Positions 45,287-56,324 of a stretch of DNA of 64,000 nt are shown here, one piece after another. Where the stretch lies: the NCBI RefSeq assembly GCF_019320115.1, contig NC_089591.1, positions 57,164,078 to 57,228,077 on the forward strand, read 5' to 3'. The position numbers and the translations under genes were made by a program. Each line of letters opens with the position of its first letter. Position 1 is the first letter of the stretch. The notes below the pieces were generated by a model. That model was not told the DNA's origin, did no database searches, and saw only the letters and a program-made list of their open reading frames with translations. The stretch comes from Miscanthus floridulus (Eukaryota; Streptophyta; Magnoliopsida; Poales; Poaceae).

Positions 45287-47221
45287 ACCGGTGAAAGCTC
45301 CAGTTTGGTTTTGGTAAATTGATGAAACCCTAAGTGCTAACCTAGTTTGTCAAGTGATCATGAGATAGGTAGCACATTCTAAGTGGTGAAGCAAATGAAG
45401 ATCATGATATGATGATGGTGATGCCATGGTGATGATCAAGTGCTTGGACTTGAAAAGAAGAAAGAGAAAAACAAAAGGCTCAAGGCAAAGGTATAAATGG
45501 TAGGAGCTATTTTTGTTTTGGTGATCAAGACACTTAGAGAGTGTGATCACATTTAGGTTCGATAGCCGTACTATTAAGAGGGGTGAAACTCGTATCGAAA
45601 TGTGGTTATCAAAGTACCACTAGATGCTCTAACTCATTGCATATGCATTTAGGATCTAGTGGAGTGCTAACACCCTTGAAAATGTTTGTGAAAATATGCT
45701 AACACATGTGCACAAAGTGATACACTTGGTGGTTGGCACATTTGAGCAAGGGTTAGGAACTTCACCGGCAGAGTGTCCGCCTATAGAGTGCGGACAGTCT
45801 GACGATGCCACCGGTGCCCTAGACAGAAAAGACGGAGGTCACTGTAAGTGATCAGACGTTGGTCTCGGTTGGACCAGCGTGTTTGGTCAGTGGCAGCAGA
45901 GGGCGTGCAGCGTCGGTCTCTGACCAGACGCTGGGTCACTTAGTGACCGGATGTTGACAGGGTGCGTCCGGTCCTACTAACATGGTAGCACACAGGGGAG
46001 TCGCCGTGTGACTGGACACTGGGTGTGTCCGGTATGAGAAATCATTTCTGGATGCTTACTGGAAACGACCGGACGCTGAGGTCCAGCGTCCGGTCACTTC
46101 GCAGCAGCGCGTCTGGTCATCAATTAACCGTTGGGATCAGGCGCTCAGTATTTAAAGAGAAGGGACACGTGGCGTGCATCACACGACCGAACGCTGGGGT
46201 CCTGCGTCCGGTCAATATGACTAGAGCGTCCGGTCACCCCGTGTTTAGTACAGTGAGTAGCCCAACGGCTCTATTTCATGGGGACTTCTATTTAAGCCCT
46301 ATGGCTGGCTCAAGCTCACTTCTTGGCCATTTGCATTGACATAGCAACCTTGTGAGCTTAGCCAAAGTTCTCCCACTCATCTCCATCATTGATTCGTCAT
46401 CTTTGTGAGATTGGGAGAGAATCCAAGTGTATTGCTTGAGTGATTGCATCTAGAGGCACTTGGTGTTCGTGTTTTCACTGCGGGATTCACTTGTTGCTCT
46501 TGGTGGTTGCCACCACCTAGACAGCTTAGAGCAGTGGAGGAGGATTGGCATGAGTTGGTGATTGTTCGTGTCCATCTCCGGTGATTGTGAGGGGATTTGT
46601 ACCTTCCCTGGTAGAGCTCCGAAAGGTAACTCTAGTGGATTGCTCGTGTCATTGAGTTACCTCACTTGTGGGTAGGTTCTTGCGGTGTCCAATTATGTGG
46701 ATGAGGTTCGTGCAACACCTCTTAGCCGCCAAACCACTAGGTGTTGGACAACACAACGGGGACGTAGCGTGTTGGCAAGCACGTGAACCTTGGGAGAAAA
46801 TTAGTTGTCTCTTACCCTTTGGTATTCTTCCAGTGGTTGATAAAGTATTCATCTCGTGATTGGTTCACTCCTCTACACGGCGGTATTATCACCTCACTTA
46901 CTCATTTACATTCCCGCAAACTAGCTATATCAAGCTCTTTAGTGTAGCTAGATTTGAGAGCTTACTTTGTGAATTAAGTTCATCTAGTGGAGCTCTTTAG
47001 TGTAGCTATTGTAAGAGCTCTTAGTGAGTAGTGACCTAGTGGATTGTGTGCCTAGTGATCATAACAACTAAAATTATTGGATAGGTGGCTTGCAACCCTT
47101 GTAGAGCTAGAGCAAGTTTACATTTCGCTATTTGTTATACTAATCAAATTGCTCTAGTTGATTTATAGATTTTAAATAGGCTATTCACCCCCCTCTAGCC
47201 ATATTAAGACCTTTCAACCGG
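45287..47221 (+). mobile_element. 1.9-kb solo LTR (Copia) with TSD ACCGG, inside gag
   Basis: The LTR at 45292-47216 starts TGAAAGCTCCAGTTTGG and ends CCCTCTAGCCATATTAAG plus ACCTTTCA. It is flanked by perfect ACCGG repeats (45287-45291 and 47217-47221). The end resembles that of the Copia LTR at 17040 (CCATTCACCCCCCCTCT...GGTCCTTCA), so it is probably from a related lineage. TATA-like TATTTAAG motifs lie near 46150 and 46288. No internal domain is present. Confidence 0.88.
45830..46240 (+). repeat. Degenerate subrepeats with GTCCGGTCA cores
   Basis: Within the solo LTR the words GCGTCCGGTCA, GACCGGACGCTGA and variants (GCGTCTGGTCA, GACCAGACGCTGG) recur about ten times in both orientations at irregular spacing. 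They cluster upstream of the TATA-like motifs, where LTR enhancers would lie. Confidence 0.65.
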
Positions 47222-48379
47222 GACCATGGCAAGTCCCCCGCTGTCGCATGGCGCCTGGTGGACGGACACGTCTTGGCCATGTTGTCCCGAAGACATGCGT
47301 TGACTGGCATCGAGCTCGCATCGCCAAGACAGCGAGCTTTCCGCCTGTTGCATTGCTGCTCGCTCGAGCAGCGTGTGAATCTCACGGTTGGCCTGACAGT
47401 CTTCGGGTGGCGCGGGCTCTAGGAGCCTTCGGAGTAGGGCTGCCATGGCAGCTATGTTTTGACTTGCTCGAACGAAGTGTGGGAGGCCTTCGTCGTCCTC
47501 GACAATCCTCTAGTTTACGTCGCGGGCGATGGTGCGGGCGCGGCCACCATCCCCGCGACGCTTGATCTCGTGTTCGAGCTCCGCGCGCTCCTGCTCCAAC
47601 TAGAGGCGTGCATCCTCGAGCTCCTAATGTCGCACCCTTAGCTGCTCCACCTGCATGAGGGGAAGGGCCCCCATATCTTCTTCGACTTCGTCGTCGAAGT
47701 CGTTCGGTGGGGTAGCCCCTCCCTCATGGACGCTTTCGACACGTCCTTCTGGGGGACTTTCCATAAAACATTCTCACGAGGGGTGATGGCTCCCCCTACT
47801 AGAGTCAGAGTTGGAGATTGACTCTGAATCTCCCACGAGAAGGTCGTGGAAAGACTCCACGACGTAATTGTCCATTCCCACGAATTCATCATCCGTGGGA
47901 GGCGGGCACATGCGCTGTACCACAACGTGACCAACGGTCCTCACGGCATTGCGCAGACCGAACAGGAACGCTGTTAGGGCGTCCTAGGTGAGATATTCCG
48001 AGGAGAGCGGCTCTCCTCTGGCAAGCTGCGTCATGACGTTGGCGAAGGAGAAGGTGAGGCATCGCACATCCTTCTGGAACGGTCGGGGTCCTAGGAAGGC
48101 GTTGAGCTGACGCTCCAGCCTCCCATAATCGAAGCCGAGGAGTTGATCGCTTCTAGGGACACGGGCCTCCAGTGTGCGTAGCTGTAGCTCCTCGAAGGCT
48201 TCGACAGTTGCGTCGAGGTCGGTGGACCAAGGAAGTTGGACGGGGGCAGGAGCCCGCGGCAGCTCTCCCTCTGTGGTGACGATGAAGTCTAGGTTCCTGA
48301 AGCGCACATGCGCGCTCGGGACCCAGCTAACGCCGTGGCTAGCCTTCTATGGCCTGTTGTGGATGGCGAGACACGCAAA

Positions 48380-48402
48380 AGGCCCCTACCTGACATGCCA
48401 AC
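48380..48402 (-). promoter_or_regulatory. Gypsy primer-binding-site region
   Basis: On the minus strand the 5' LTR is followed by TCGACAGTTGGCATGTCAGG and TAGGGG, the position and type of sequence expected for the PBS and leader. The exact tRNA is not determined. Confidence 0.5.
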
Positions 48403-48408
48403 TGTCGA

Positions 48409-49470
48409 TGTTTCGAATCACCGGCCAGTAAATTTCTAGTTTGCATGTCTGACCCGGATGGCTGTGCTCAGAGGACACAAGGATTTATACTGGTTTGGGC
48501 AGACGGAACGTCCCTACGTCCAGTGTGCTGCTGCTCGTGTTACCAGCACTTGGTTTGTAGTATGGGTTACAAACAGGAGAGAAAGAGAGAAGGTCCCAAG
48601 TCTCTGAAGAAAAGAGTGAGTCTGGTTGAGCTCTCTATCTAGTGTTGGGTGCCTAAGCCTTCAGCCACTCAGACGTGTTAGATGTCTCTAAAGCCCCCCC
48701 CCCCACCCGTGGGATGCCCTGCTTCCCCTTTTATAGATGAAGGGGAAGATGCAGGTTACATCGGAGAGAGAGAGAGACGAGGAGAGGAAGGTTTCCGGGA
48801 TTGCAACGTCTTCCATCTCCTTTATACGGGTCCCACCGGCCCTGTAGATGACGACAGGGACGGCTCCACGTCGCGGCCTTGTTTGTCACTGGCACCATAC
48901 GCGGGCGTCGTTAGTCGGTCGTGGCGCTCCATGCGTCCCAACGAACGGTATGGCTCGCTGACGCCTCCGCTGGAGGCCGTACGGGGAGTAGGTAGCACAG
49001 CACCAGCACGCCCGATGCTGCTGGCGACGTGCGTCCTTAGACGAGGTCCATCGTGGCCGCGGGTCCCATCAAGACGCGCCTTCTCCCCTTCTAGCGTCAT
49101 AAGTTTGCCCCTGGACTCGTACTTTTAGTCCCGTAGTGGTTGAGGGCGGTACGGACATCCATTGGGTGAGGGGGAGCCCGCGCCCTCGGGGTCGTGTGAG
49201 GCGGAGCCCGTGCCCTCAGGGTCGGGCGAGGCGAAATCTGCGCCCTCGGGGTCGGACGAGGTGGAGCCCAAGCCCTCGGGGTCGGACGTGACGGGGCTCT
49301 TGCCCGAGCGGTCGTTCGTGATGGGGCTCTCGCCCGAGGGGCCGGGCGAGACGGAGCCCGTGCCCTCGGGGCCGGGCGAGTCCAAGATACGCTCTTGACC
49401 ATCCGATGGTGTTAGCGTTCGCGGCCATTAGCTTACTTCTTCCGGGTATCCCTGATACTGATACCCGACA
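48409..49470 (-). repeat. Gypsy 5' LTR (right copy)
   Basis: About 1,062 bp. On the minus strand it begins TGTCGGGTATCAGTATCAGG and probably ends GATTCGAAACA. It contains the seven-unit 30-bp minisatellite and a C tract near 48690. The inner border is inferred from the leader sequence, because the left LTR is too truncated to confirm it. Confidence 0.75.
49171..49380 (+). repeat. 30-bp minisatellite, 7 units, in the Gypsy 5' LTR
   Basis: Seven consecutive 30-bp units at 49171, 49201, 49231, 49261, 49291, 49321 and 49351, of the type GCGGAGCCCGTGCCC plus TCGGGGTCGGGCGAG. Because the period is a multiple of three, several frames stay open and encode a 10-residue repeat (for example EPVPSGSGEA). 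The LTR is not expected to code for protein. Confidence 0.92.
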
Positions 49471-51307
49471 CAAGTATTTTTTTTTGTCTAATGATCTATT
49501 TTCGACTATATGTCCTCCTAATTGTAGGATATTCAGCCTCCTCACTATAGCCAACAAAGCACCTCTGTCATGCACAAATTTCTGAGCGGGGTATGAAAAT
49601 AGGCCAGCCTTGCCACGAACTTTTCCTTACCTAATAAATTTGGCAATTTAATGCTTTTTTGTCAGGCTGCCAGTAGCCAACAAGATCGAGCTGGACGACC
49701 ATCTCCAGAATTGCCAGAATGTGTTTTCATTGCTACACTTAGGAGAGATGGTTTGCAGCCTCCTTTGACTACAGCAACAAGGGAGGGAAGAGCAACAATG
49801 AGGACGAAGAAGGCAGCACCAAAAAAGAAAAATGTCAAGAAGTATCACCATGCAGATTCCCAGTTCTTGCAATATATATAGCTGGACAAGTATCACCTGC
49901 AGACATCATCATTCTCACCCAGGTACAAACTAGCCCCTCTCCCCTCCCCTTGTTCACAACCCCCATAGACCATGGAAGATGCATGGCTTGAGCATCTACA
50001 TGGTTCTTGAGAGTTAAAGCTGCATGAGGATGGATAGTGGAAACTGAGCTCCTCAAGAAGCATTCAGCTTCATGGTGCCTTTCCTGACCTCCCTGGTGGT
50101 CAGCTGAGGTACGCACATACCGGCAAGTCACAATACGGCAATGGCGGATTCCATTAGGAGTCCTCCCTTTTTTTCTCTTTTACCGCCTAGTTGTGTCAGG
50201 CGGAAGACAAATAACCTAAGTATTCATGTGTGATGATCTGTGTATACATTGATGAGACAATGTTTGTCTCATGTGTACTCCAGAAACATTCTACTATAAA
50301 TGAATTGATGCTTGTTATATCATTTGCTTGCCTTTGCCCCCGCGACTGTCTACAGATTATTTTCTCATGCTAGGGGCTGAAAATGAGCATGTATTGTTGA
50401 TGGTGTATTTGTATTGCTGTTATTATGTTGTTTCAAATTATTTTAACACTTGCTGTTGTTGCTTGTAAATTGTAAGTCATAGTTGAGCTGTACATCACTA
50501 CAAGGGAGAATATTTTTGGTTGATTGTATATCAGTACAAGGGAGAATATTTTTGGTTGATATAAAGAAAACTGTTATCTGAAATATGATGCTGATGAGAA
50601 GAAATGGAAAGAGGAGTGAGAAAAGGAGACACTTCCCTTTGGCCTGTCTTAGAGAGTAGGACATATCTTGTGCATGTTGGCAAGCAACAAAGTATTTCTG
50701 GACTGGTAGAAATGACCTATCATACCTGTATTTTAATTTTTTATTGCCTTCTGAAAGTAGGAACCTTAGACCTTGCCCTTAGGGCTTTGTTATACTGTTT
50801 TTTTTTTGGCACTCAGGTTACAAAAGGTATGTCAATAATTCTTCTTTGACGTATTGATCTTCTAAAAATTTGAAACGATCCTTATCAAAAAAAAAATGAA
50901 ACGATGTACTGCTCTGCTATGTTTCGGTTTTATCTGAATTGACAATGTTCTTCATCCCTTCTGAAACCAGCTGCTCTAATCAAATAACTGGAAGAGCTTG
51001 ACGTAAAAAAATAGCTGGAAAACCTTATATTCTGCTAATTAAATTCATGCAAAGAATCTATTTGAAGATAATCCTGCGGTATGAGTTCCCAACGTCCAGT
51101 ATCCATTTGACATGTTACATCTGTTATTGAGTCCCTAAAAAAATATCTGCTATTGAGGTCTCATATGTACATCAGTACATGAACTACAGGGGAACAAAAT
51201 CTAAAAGGTTATCCTTGTGCTAATTATTTTGTGCTAGGAATGGGCCTACAGGAAACACTGGATTTGCAATTATATCCAATTATAACTACAGACCAGAGCT
51301 TCATGAA
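49471..51307. other. Host intergenic sequence with a possible exon fragment
   Basis: It is mostly AT-rich. After an acceptor-like TTTTTGTCAG at about 49656-49665, one frame runs to a stop at 49881 (ELPECVFIATLRRDGLQPP, then TKKAAPKKKNVKKY). It could be the last exon of a lost gene but I cannot name it. The stretch 50500-50550 has TACAAGGGAGAATATTTTTG repeated twice. No other feature is seen. Confidence 0.35.
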
Positions 51308-53676
51308 TCATCTGTAATAGATGTCTCTGCTTTGGCATATGAATAGACGATCCGTAATGTTTTGTTTGTAACCATCCTCCAACAATTTCCAGGAGCCTTT
51401 GCCTGCCTGAAGCAGCGAAGCATACAGCAGTTCATTCCACGTATCTGGCACGCCAGGCAAGCACCAGTGACTACAGTCCTGCCTTTTCACCATTGCCATC
51501 CGTTCCTCCTCTGTATCATAACGTATCCGGTAGACTGATGGATGGCCATCTTTTCGGTAATCGGTGAGTGTGCTGATGTTGAGGTATATGACGGGAGTTT
51601 TCATCTGCCTCAATACCTGCTCCAGGATTACCATCTTCTCAGGGTACTCAGTAAGATATGTCTGGTTGAATATCGGCTCCGTCTCCCTGTGGAATCTCCC
51701 TCCTGAATTCCACTGCCCTCCTCTGTTGCAAAATTTATCATTGTCAGGTGAAGAAAATATGGTACCAACAATCACCCAGCGTAGTGGCCATGTCTTACCT
51801 GAAATGTGAGAGTGAATATCCTCTGAATACAACCTGAGTCCTTCTCGGATCTATGTTCTTGTCCACCCATCTAGCCCAGGTGACTAGAGCTCTCGTATGC
51901 ATCCAAAACCTCAAGGCTGGGATACACATGGTTGCCCTCTTGGTAATAGTTCAGCCTGTGGACTAGCAAGTACTTCAGCAATGTTTGAATTATGGAAAGC
52001 AATTGATGATACTCGGTCCAGAAAGTACAATGTACCCTCTTGATGTTTTGTAGTGAGTCCACCAGTGACCGGTGTTGAAGACGACGATGTCTGCGGTCCG
52101 GTATGCTGGAGTCGTTGCATCTAGCTCATCCAGTTTCAGATTTGCATCTTCAGTACCGTTTCTGCCTTCGCGGATCATCTGCTTGACGAGGAATATTGAT
52201 CTGATGAAATCAACCGAGCAATTGTACTCCTGCAATGAAGTAACAACACTGAGAAGAACAAAGTTGATGAAATTCAAGAGTTCTCATCTCATGTAGTGGG
52301 CAAACGTCTGTACCCTGAATTTGAAGGAGTAGTATCCTCTGGTCTTGAACTGGTTCTTCCCCGATGCCTCTTACACGTTCCTCTTGTCCCTGACGCCGTG
52401 GTAAGATTGTGAGGATATCGCATCAAGTTCAGTTTCAGAAATGTCACAGGAGAGTACCTGGGAATGTCACAGCCGTGCGGCTGCCACCGCCACCTGAGGA
52501 AGTCACTGTCCGGCCGGCCGTTCTTGTGGCAGTTGAAGTCGTCGTCGATGAGTGCGCACGACTTGGGCGGGTAGAACCCGTAGTTCTCGTCCCTCACCCA
52601 CCTCCCGCTGAACACGTCGCACTTGGCGAAGGAAACCAGGTCCTGCACGCCGGACGTCCATACGACACGGTTGTTGCCGGCCCCGACCACGCCCTTGCTG
52701 GCGTTCACGCCTGCGGCCAGGTCGTTCCCTGGCCCGACGGCCATGCCGCCATGCTGATGTTCACGCCAACCACGTCATTGCCTGGCCCGACGGCGAAGCT
52801 GGTTTTGACGCCAGCCATCTCCTCGTGGCTCCGCTCGGCAGCGACAGCGAGATCTTGCGCCGAGAGTATGATCTCCTTCCGTCGCCTCGGGTGCCTGCGC
52901 CTCACGGCTCTCCTGCGCCTTTCCACCTTCCGCTCCGGTCGTGATGGCAGAGCCGCTCGCTGTGCCAGGCTCCGGACGTAGCCATCGGCGGCGTTCTTGG
53001 CTGTTTCTTCTCTGCTCGATGTCCCTGTGTATCTGGAGTTGCCGCCGATGGCGACGTCGTCAGTGCTCGTCGCTTGCTGACCGGCAGCAGCACCGACGAC
53101 GACGGCGTCGTGGGAAGGACGACTGGCTCCGTCTGTCCTTCGCCACTGCAGCATCGCCGTCGCGGTTTCCACTTGCGGTTCATCTTCTCTGGTGTGGTTA
53201 CTGTTACTGCTGGGTTCGGCGTCGGAACCCACGGTGGTGTTCCCGGCGTCCGACAGGGGCGACACCACGGTGGCGTTGCGGTTGCGCGCGTCGGTCGCGG
53301 CAGGAGGAACGGGAGGAGGGTGGGTAGGAAGCGATTTCTTCGGCGACGTCGACGATGAGTTCGACGACAGCCACGGCAAGAGAAGCAGCGAGGAGGAGGA
53401 AGCGGCGGCCGGGGAAGGGAAGGAGCCGTCGTCGGCGGGCCTGCTGGTGACCGAGGCGTAGAAGAAGGCGAGCGCGAGCGCGACGGCGAAGCAGGCCGCC
53501 ACCGCCTTGCCGCTCACGTGGCCGTTCCCGTACTTACCGCCCCGCTTGTAGTTGGCGAGGAAGGACGGGAAGTGGAGGAGGAAGCCCTGAAGGTGCGCCT
53601 GCAGTGAGCCGGCGCCGCCGCCGGCGGCGGCAGCCCGGTCCAGCACCGACAGCCACGCCTTTCTCCACCCGGCCAT
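51308..53676 (-). pseudogene. TBL/PMR5-family polysaccharide O-acetyltransferase, broken
   Basis: Trichome-birefringence-like proteins are Golgi enzymes that O-acetylate xylan and other wall polymers. Exon blocks are 53676-52458, about 52405-52315, 52229-52036, 51955-51799 and 51722-51308. The start at 53676 (MAGWRKAWLSVLDRA) gives a membrane anchor (AVAACFAVALALAFFY) and a low-complexity stem. The PMR5N block CDVFSGRWVRDENYGFYPP and PHGCDIPR follow. Later blocks [35 protein letters not shown] and [20 protein letters not shown] (the DxxH motif) are good. Lesions are a frameshift near 52735, absence of the GDS segment (FVGDSLNRN in relatives) from exon 2, a TAA in exon 2 after DKRN, and a 2-base shift after LDAYE. 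It cannot make an active enzyme. Confidence 0.88.
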
Positions 53677-53926
53677 TTGCTTACTACAAGGCGCGCAGCA
53701 GTGCAGCCGCTCACAGCACTGAAGAAGAGATGGATTGCGGCGGTACGAACGAGACGAGCAGTCTGTCCAAGTCCAAGCAACCACTTGTAACTAACAGAAG
53801 AAGCGATCAACTGATCTGAGCCCGGATGGATCGGGTGTCCACTCCAGAGCATGGCGGTGTCCAGTCCAGGTGTCGAATAGGACCAGGACGCCGGCGGGAG
53901 CTTGAAGGGACATGTATAAATGTTCA

Positions 53927-55004
53927 TATAGCCCGAGGCCCAACGGCCCGGCAAGAAGCACACAATTTTGGTCCGGACCAAGCACGGCATGGCCTGATGG
54001 TCAGCGGGCCAGGGCTGACCCGGCTCAAGGGAGTAGGCCGTGCCTGGGCCGCTGCTCAGGGCCGTGGGCTGGCACGGCATGACCCGGCCTTCAACGGTCG
54101 GCCCGGCAGCGGCCCGGCCTCCCCCCTCCCCCTCCTCACTCCTCCTCCCCTCCCCAAGGCCGGCCTGCTCCCTTAGCCGGCCCGCCCCCACCCCCTGATC
54201 CCTACCTCCCTTCCCATCCCCCCCCCCCTTCCGTAGGCTCCCGCAGGTGCGACGCCGTAGCTCCCTCTGCATCCCTTCCGCAGGCGCGACGCCACAGCCT
54301 CTCCCCCTCTGCATCCCTCCCGGCTCCCGTAGGCGCGACGCCGCAGCCTCTCCCCCTCAGGCATCACTCGCGCAGCGCCGCAGGCCGTAGCTTCTCCCCA
54401 CCACATCCCTCGCGCACGGTCCTGGATCTAGGCCCCGGACGCGCTGCCGGTGCCGCGCGGGAGGGACGCCCCTCCCTCCCTCCCTCAGCCCTCGCGCACG
54501 GGCGCCGATGCCGCGCCCCCACGCGGACGCCCCCTCCCCACCTCCACTCCGGCGATCGTGACAGCGGGGGGTTTCGCGGGCTACAGAGACCCGGCGGGCG
54601 TGTTCGGGCGGAGATCCGGAGCACCGCGCTCCTAACTCCCTTCCCCTCCCACCTCTGCGCCACGGACGCCGACGCCCCTCTATTTCCTCGCCGGTGTCAA
54701 GGGCCCCAAGGGCAAGGTCGCCGGCGGCCACTGCATCTCCGGTTGCTCGCGCTTCCTCCCCTTCCCCCCTCTCTCTGGCCGCTCGCGCTTCATCGTGGGC
54801 CCAGGCTGGCCCGGCACGTTGGACTGGTCGTGCTTCTCGAGCCGGCTCGGCCCGATAAACGGCCTAGCAGGCCGTGCCTGGGCCGTAGGTCAGGCACGGT
54901 GCCCGCCTCAGCACGGCCCGATAGGCACGACGCGAACCCCATCGGGCTATGCCTGGCACGGGCTCGTGCCATGCCGGGCCGGGCCGGCCCGTTGGACATC
55001 TATA
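53927..55004. mobile_element. GC-rich probable non-autonomous DNA transposon
   Basis: The ends are inverted and related: TATAGCCCGAGGCCCAACGG on the left and TATAGATGTCCAACGGGCC on the right (other strand), each followed by many CGGGCC and GGCACGG motifs. The interior is C-rich with three imperfect tandem units of about 55 bp around GCGACGCCGCAGCCTCTCCC (54245-54355). No transposase is present. It lies about 250 bp upstream of the broken TBL gene. The superfamily (possibly hAT) and the exact ends are uncertain. Confidence 0.5.
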
Positions 55005-55399
55005 GGGATATGCGAGGTGTAGTTGCGGTCAAGGACGCGCAGATCCGGATCCAGGTCTGTTCGGCGCATGCAGAGGGCGGTTTGCGATTGCAAGTACGAA
55101 ATGCCTTGCAAAGTACTCCCTTGTCCAACAAAACATGCAACTACGGGTCGCGTGTCAGCAAAAATAATTTATGTTTGACCAAATTTCTAGTGAATATTAT
55201 TCATATTTATGACTCTAAATTAATTTATTAAGAAAATACATTTTGTAATTAATCGAATAGTATCTATTTGATATCATAAATATTGATATTTTTATTTGTA
55301 ATTAATCAAACTTGAGATACTAAACCATGACACTGTGCTAGAATTGTATGTTTTTCTAAACGGATGGAGTACTAGCATGTGTCAAGTCACGTGTGCCAA
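55005..55399. other. AT-rich intergenic sequence
   Basis: No gene or defined repeat was recognised between the GC-rich element and the duplicated segment. Confidence 0.4.
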
Positions 55400-55822
55400 A
55401 AACAAGTACTGTTGCTCCACCTCGTCTATAGGTCCCGTTCGGTTTACCTTATAATCTGACTTATTTGGCTTCTTTTTTTTAGCCGGAACAATATTTTTCT
55501 CTCACAACAATTCAGCCGGAACAGTGTTTTTAGCCAATTTCAGCCAAGCAAACGGGGCCCACCACGTAATGTTTGCATAGCTTTTCATGTGAATTTGGTG
55601 TTTTCAACTCAATCCGGAAATTTGACGACTGCTCGAAGAAAACTTCACGAGTCAGTTTGATGATCTAGAATTCCGAGCCAACATTTTTTGAACTGATAAA
55701 AAGAGCATGCCCAACTTATCTCGGCACTTCGAACTTAAGAACATAGGGTAACCTCAACTTTGATTCAGACTATTTAAATGCAAGCTGAAAAAACTCATAG
55801 CTTTAAAATGTTCGTTTTTTGA
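55400..55822 (+). repeat. Duplicated AT-rich segment, copy 1 (contains MITE copy B)
   Basis: This segment matches 56325-56613: AAACAAGT...GTTGCTCC, GCATAGCTTTTCATGTGAAT, GTTTGATGATCTAGAATTCC and CAACTTTGATTCAGACTATT. Copy 1 differs by carrying the MITE-like repeat at 55431-55560 between CTATA and ACC...GTAATG. Confidence 0.8.
55431..55560. repeat. MITE-like repeat, copy B
   Basis: About 130 bp with ends GGTCCCGTTCGGTTTACC and, on the other strand, GGGCCCCGTTTGCTTGGC. It contains GCCGGAACAATATTTTTCTC and TCAGCCGGAACAGTGTTTTT, shared with 8113-8238. It is absent at the matching site of the duplicated segment at 56325-56613. Confidence 0.75.
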
Positions 55823-55949
55823 AAACCCAATTCTAATAGACCACTAGAGATGCGCCTACAACTCAATGGCAACGAGAGCACCAGCACTGTCAAATATCTT
55901 TGCTCCAGCAGACTTCCACATGAGAGGTTCATCATGTATTTGAGAGAGG

Positions 55950-56320
55950 ATGTATTCTGTCGCCTTCTCTCTTTTCTGAAAAATTCTCTAATTCTGTTGC
56001 TTCCAAACGGTCCAGATGGTTAGGATAGCGGAGAATGTGCTCTCTCTTTTTACAGATTTGATGTTTCAGTCCAGTTATCAGGGTGCAGATTGGGACAGTC
56101 GCTCCAGATACTGATCCTTCTCCAAAAACTTCTTGAGTAGGGGCACTCAGCTACAAGATGCAAATTGGTTTCTAGATTTCTGTAGTACAAGGGGCGGAAG
56201 TAGTTATTTGGCCATTCTCAGCCGTGCATGAGTAGCCTGAGATACAAGAATTTGCATTTTGCTGGATCCCAACTGCTCCACACGAGGTCTGACTTCTGAG
56301 AGAGCAGAGTGATGCTGGGC
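55950..56320 (-). pseudogene. LINE relic (zf-RVT region)
   Basis: On the minus strand one frame reads VWSSWDPAKCKFLYLRLLMH, a stop, then EWPNNYFRPLYYRN and HLVAECPYSRSFWRRISIW. This is the pattern of the zinc-binding region downstream of reverse transcriptase in plant L1 LINEs (WxxxxPxKxKFFxW...HLLxxCPFxRxxW). Only this fragment remains, between the two copies of the duplicated segment. Confidence 0.65.
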
Positions 56321-56324
56321 ACGG

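Larger units (their letters stand above)
44187..48307 (-). pseudogene. Gypsy gag, interrupted by a solo LTR
   Basis: From 48307 the frame reads VPRSDQLLGFDYGRLERQLN and FQKDVRCLTFSFANVMTQLA, then acidic and charged regions to 47217. The reading continues at 45288-45028 after the solo LTR; if one copy of ACCGG and the LTR are ignored the frame is continuous. The 3' part (44738-44187) has FLSRTTCESLVHKLGCKGP, TTKEFLDIMTSHASGEEAV and a basic region. Several stops lie in the same frame. Confidence 0.75.
30383..49470 (-). mobile_element. Gypsy LTR retrotransposon (Tat-like), left-truncated, with nested solo LTRs
   Basis: The element reads on the minus strand from the 5' LTR (about 48409-49470) through gag, aspartic protease, RT, RNase H and integrase (about 40400-48310). 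It then passes an extra ORF region on the plus strand (about 36740-39945) to a truncated 3' LTR (30383-30626). Integrase after RT marks Gypsy. Extra ORFs between pol and the 3' LTR, some antisense, are known from the Tat lineage (Grande, RIRE2 and relatives). The coding regions are full of stops and frameshifts. Two solo LTRs with perfect TSDs and one other insert interrupt it. Its own TSD cannot be checked because the left LTR is truncated. Confidence 0.85.

Noticed and set aside
49171..49380. CRISPR-like array
   Set aside because: The units are contiguous 30-bp repeats without spacers, in a plant LTR.
49125..49402. Repetitive Pro/Ser/Gly/Glu open frames
   Set aside because: These are by-products of a 30-bp minisatellite in a Gypsy LTR, open on both strands because the period is a multiple of three.
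54357..54731. Arg/Gly-rich ORFs on the minus strand
   Set aside because: Low-complexity GC-rich sequence inside a probable DNA transposon, with no conserved motif.
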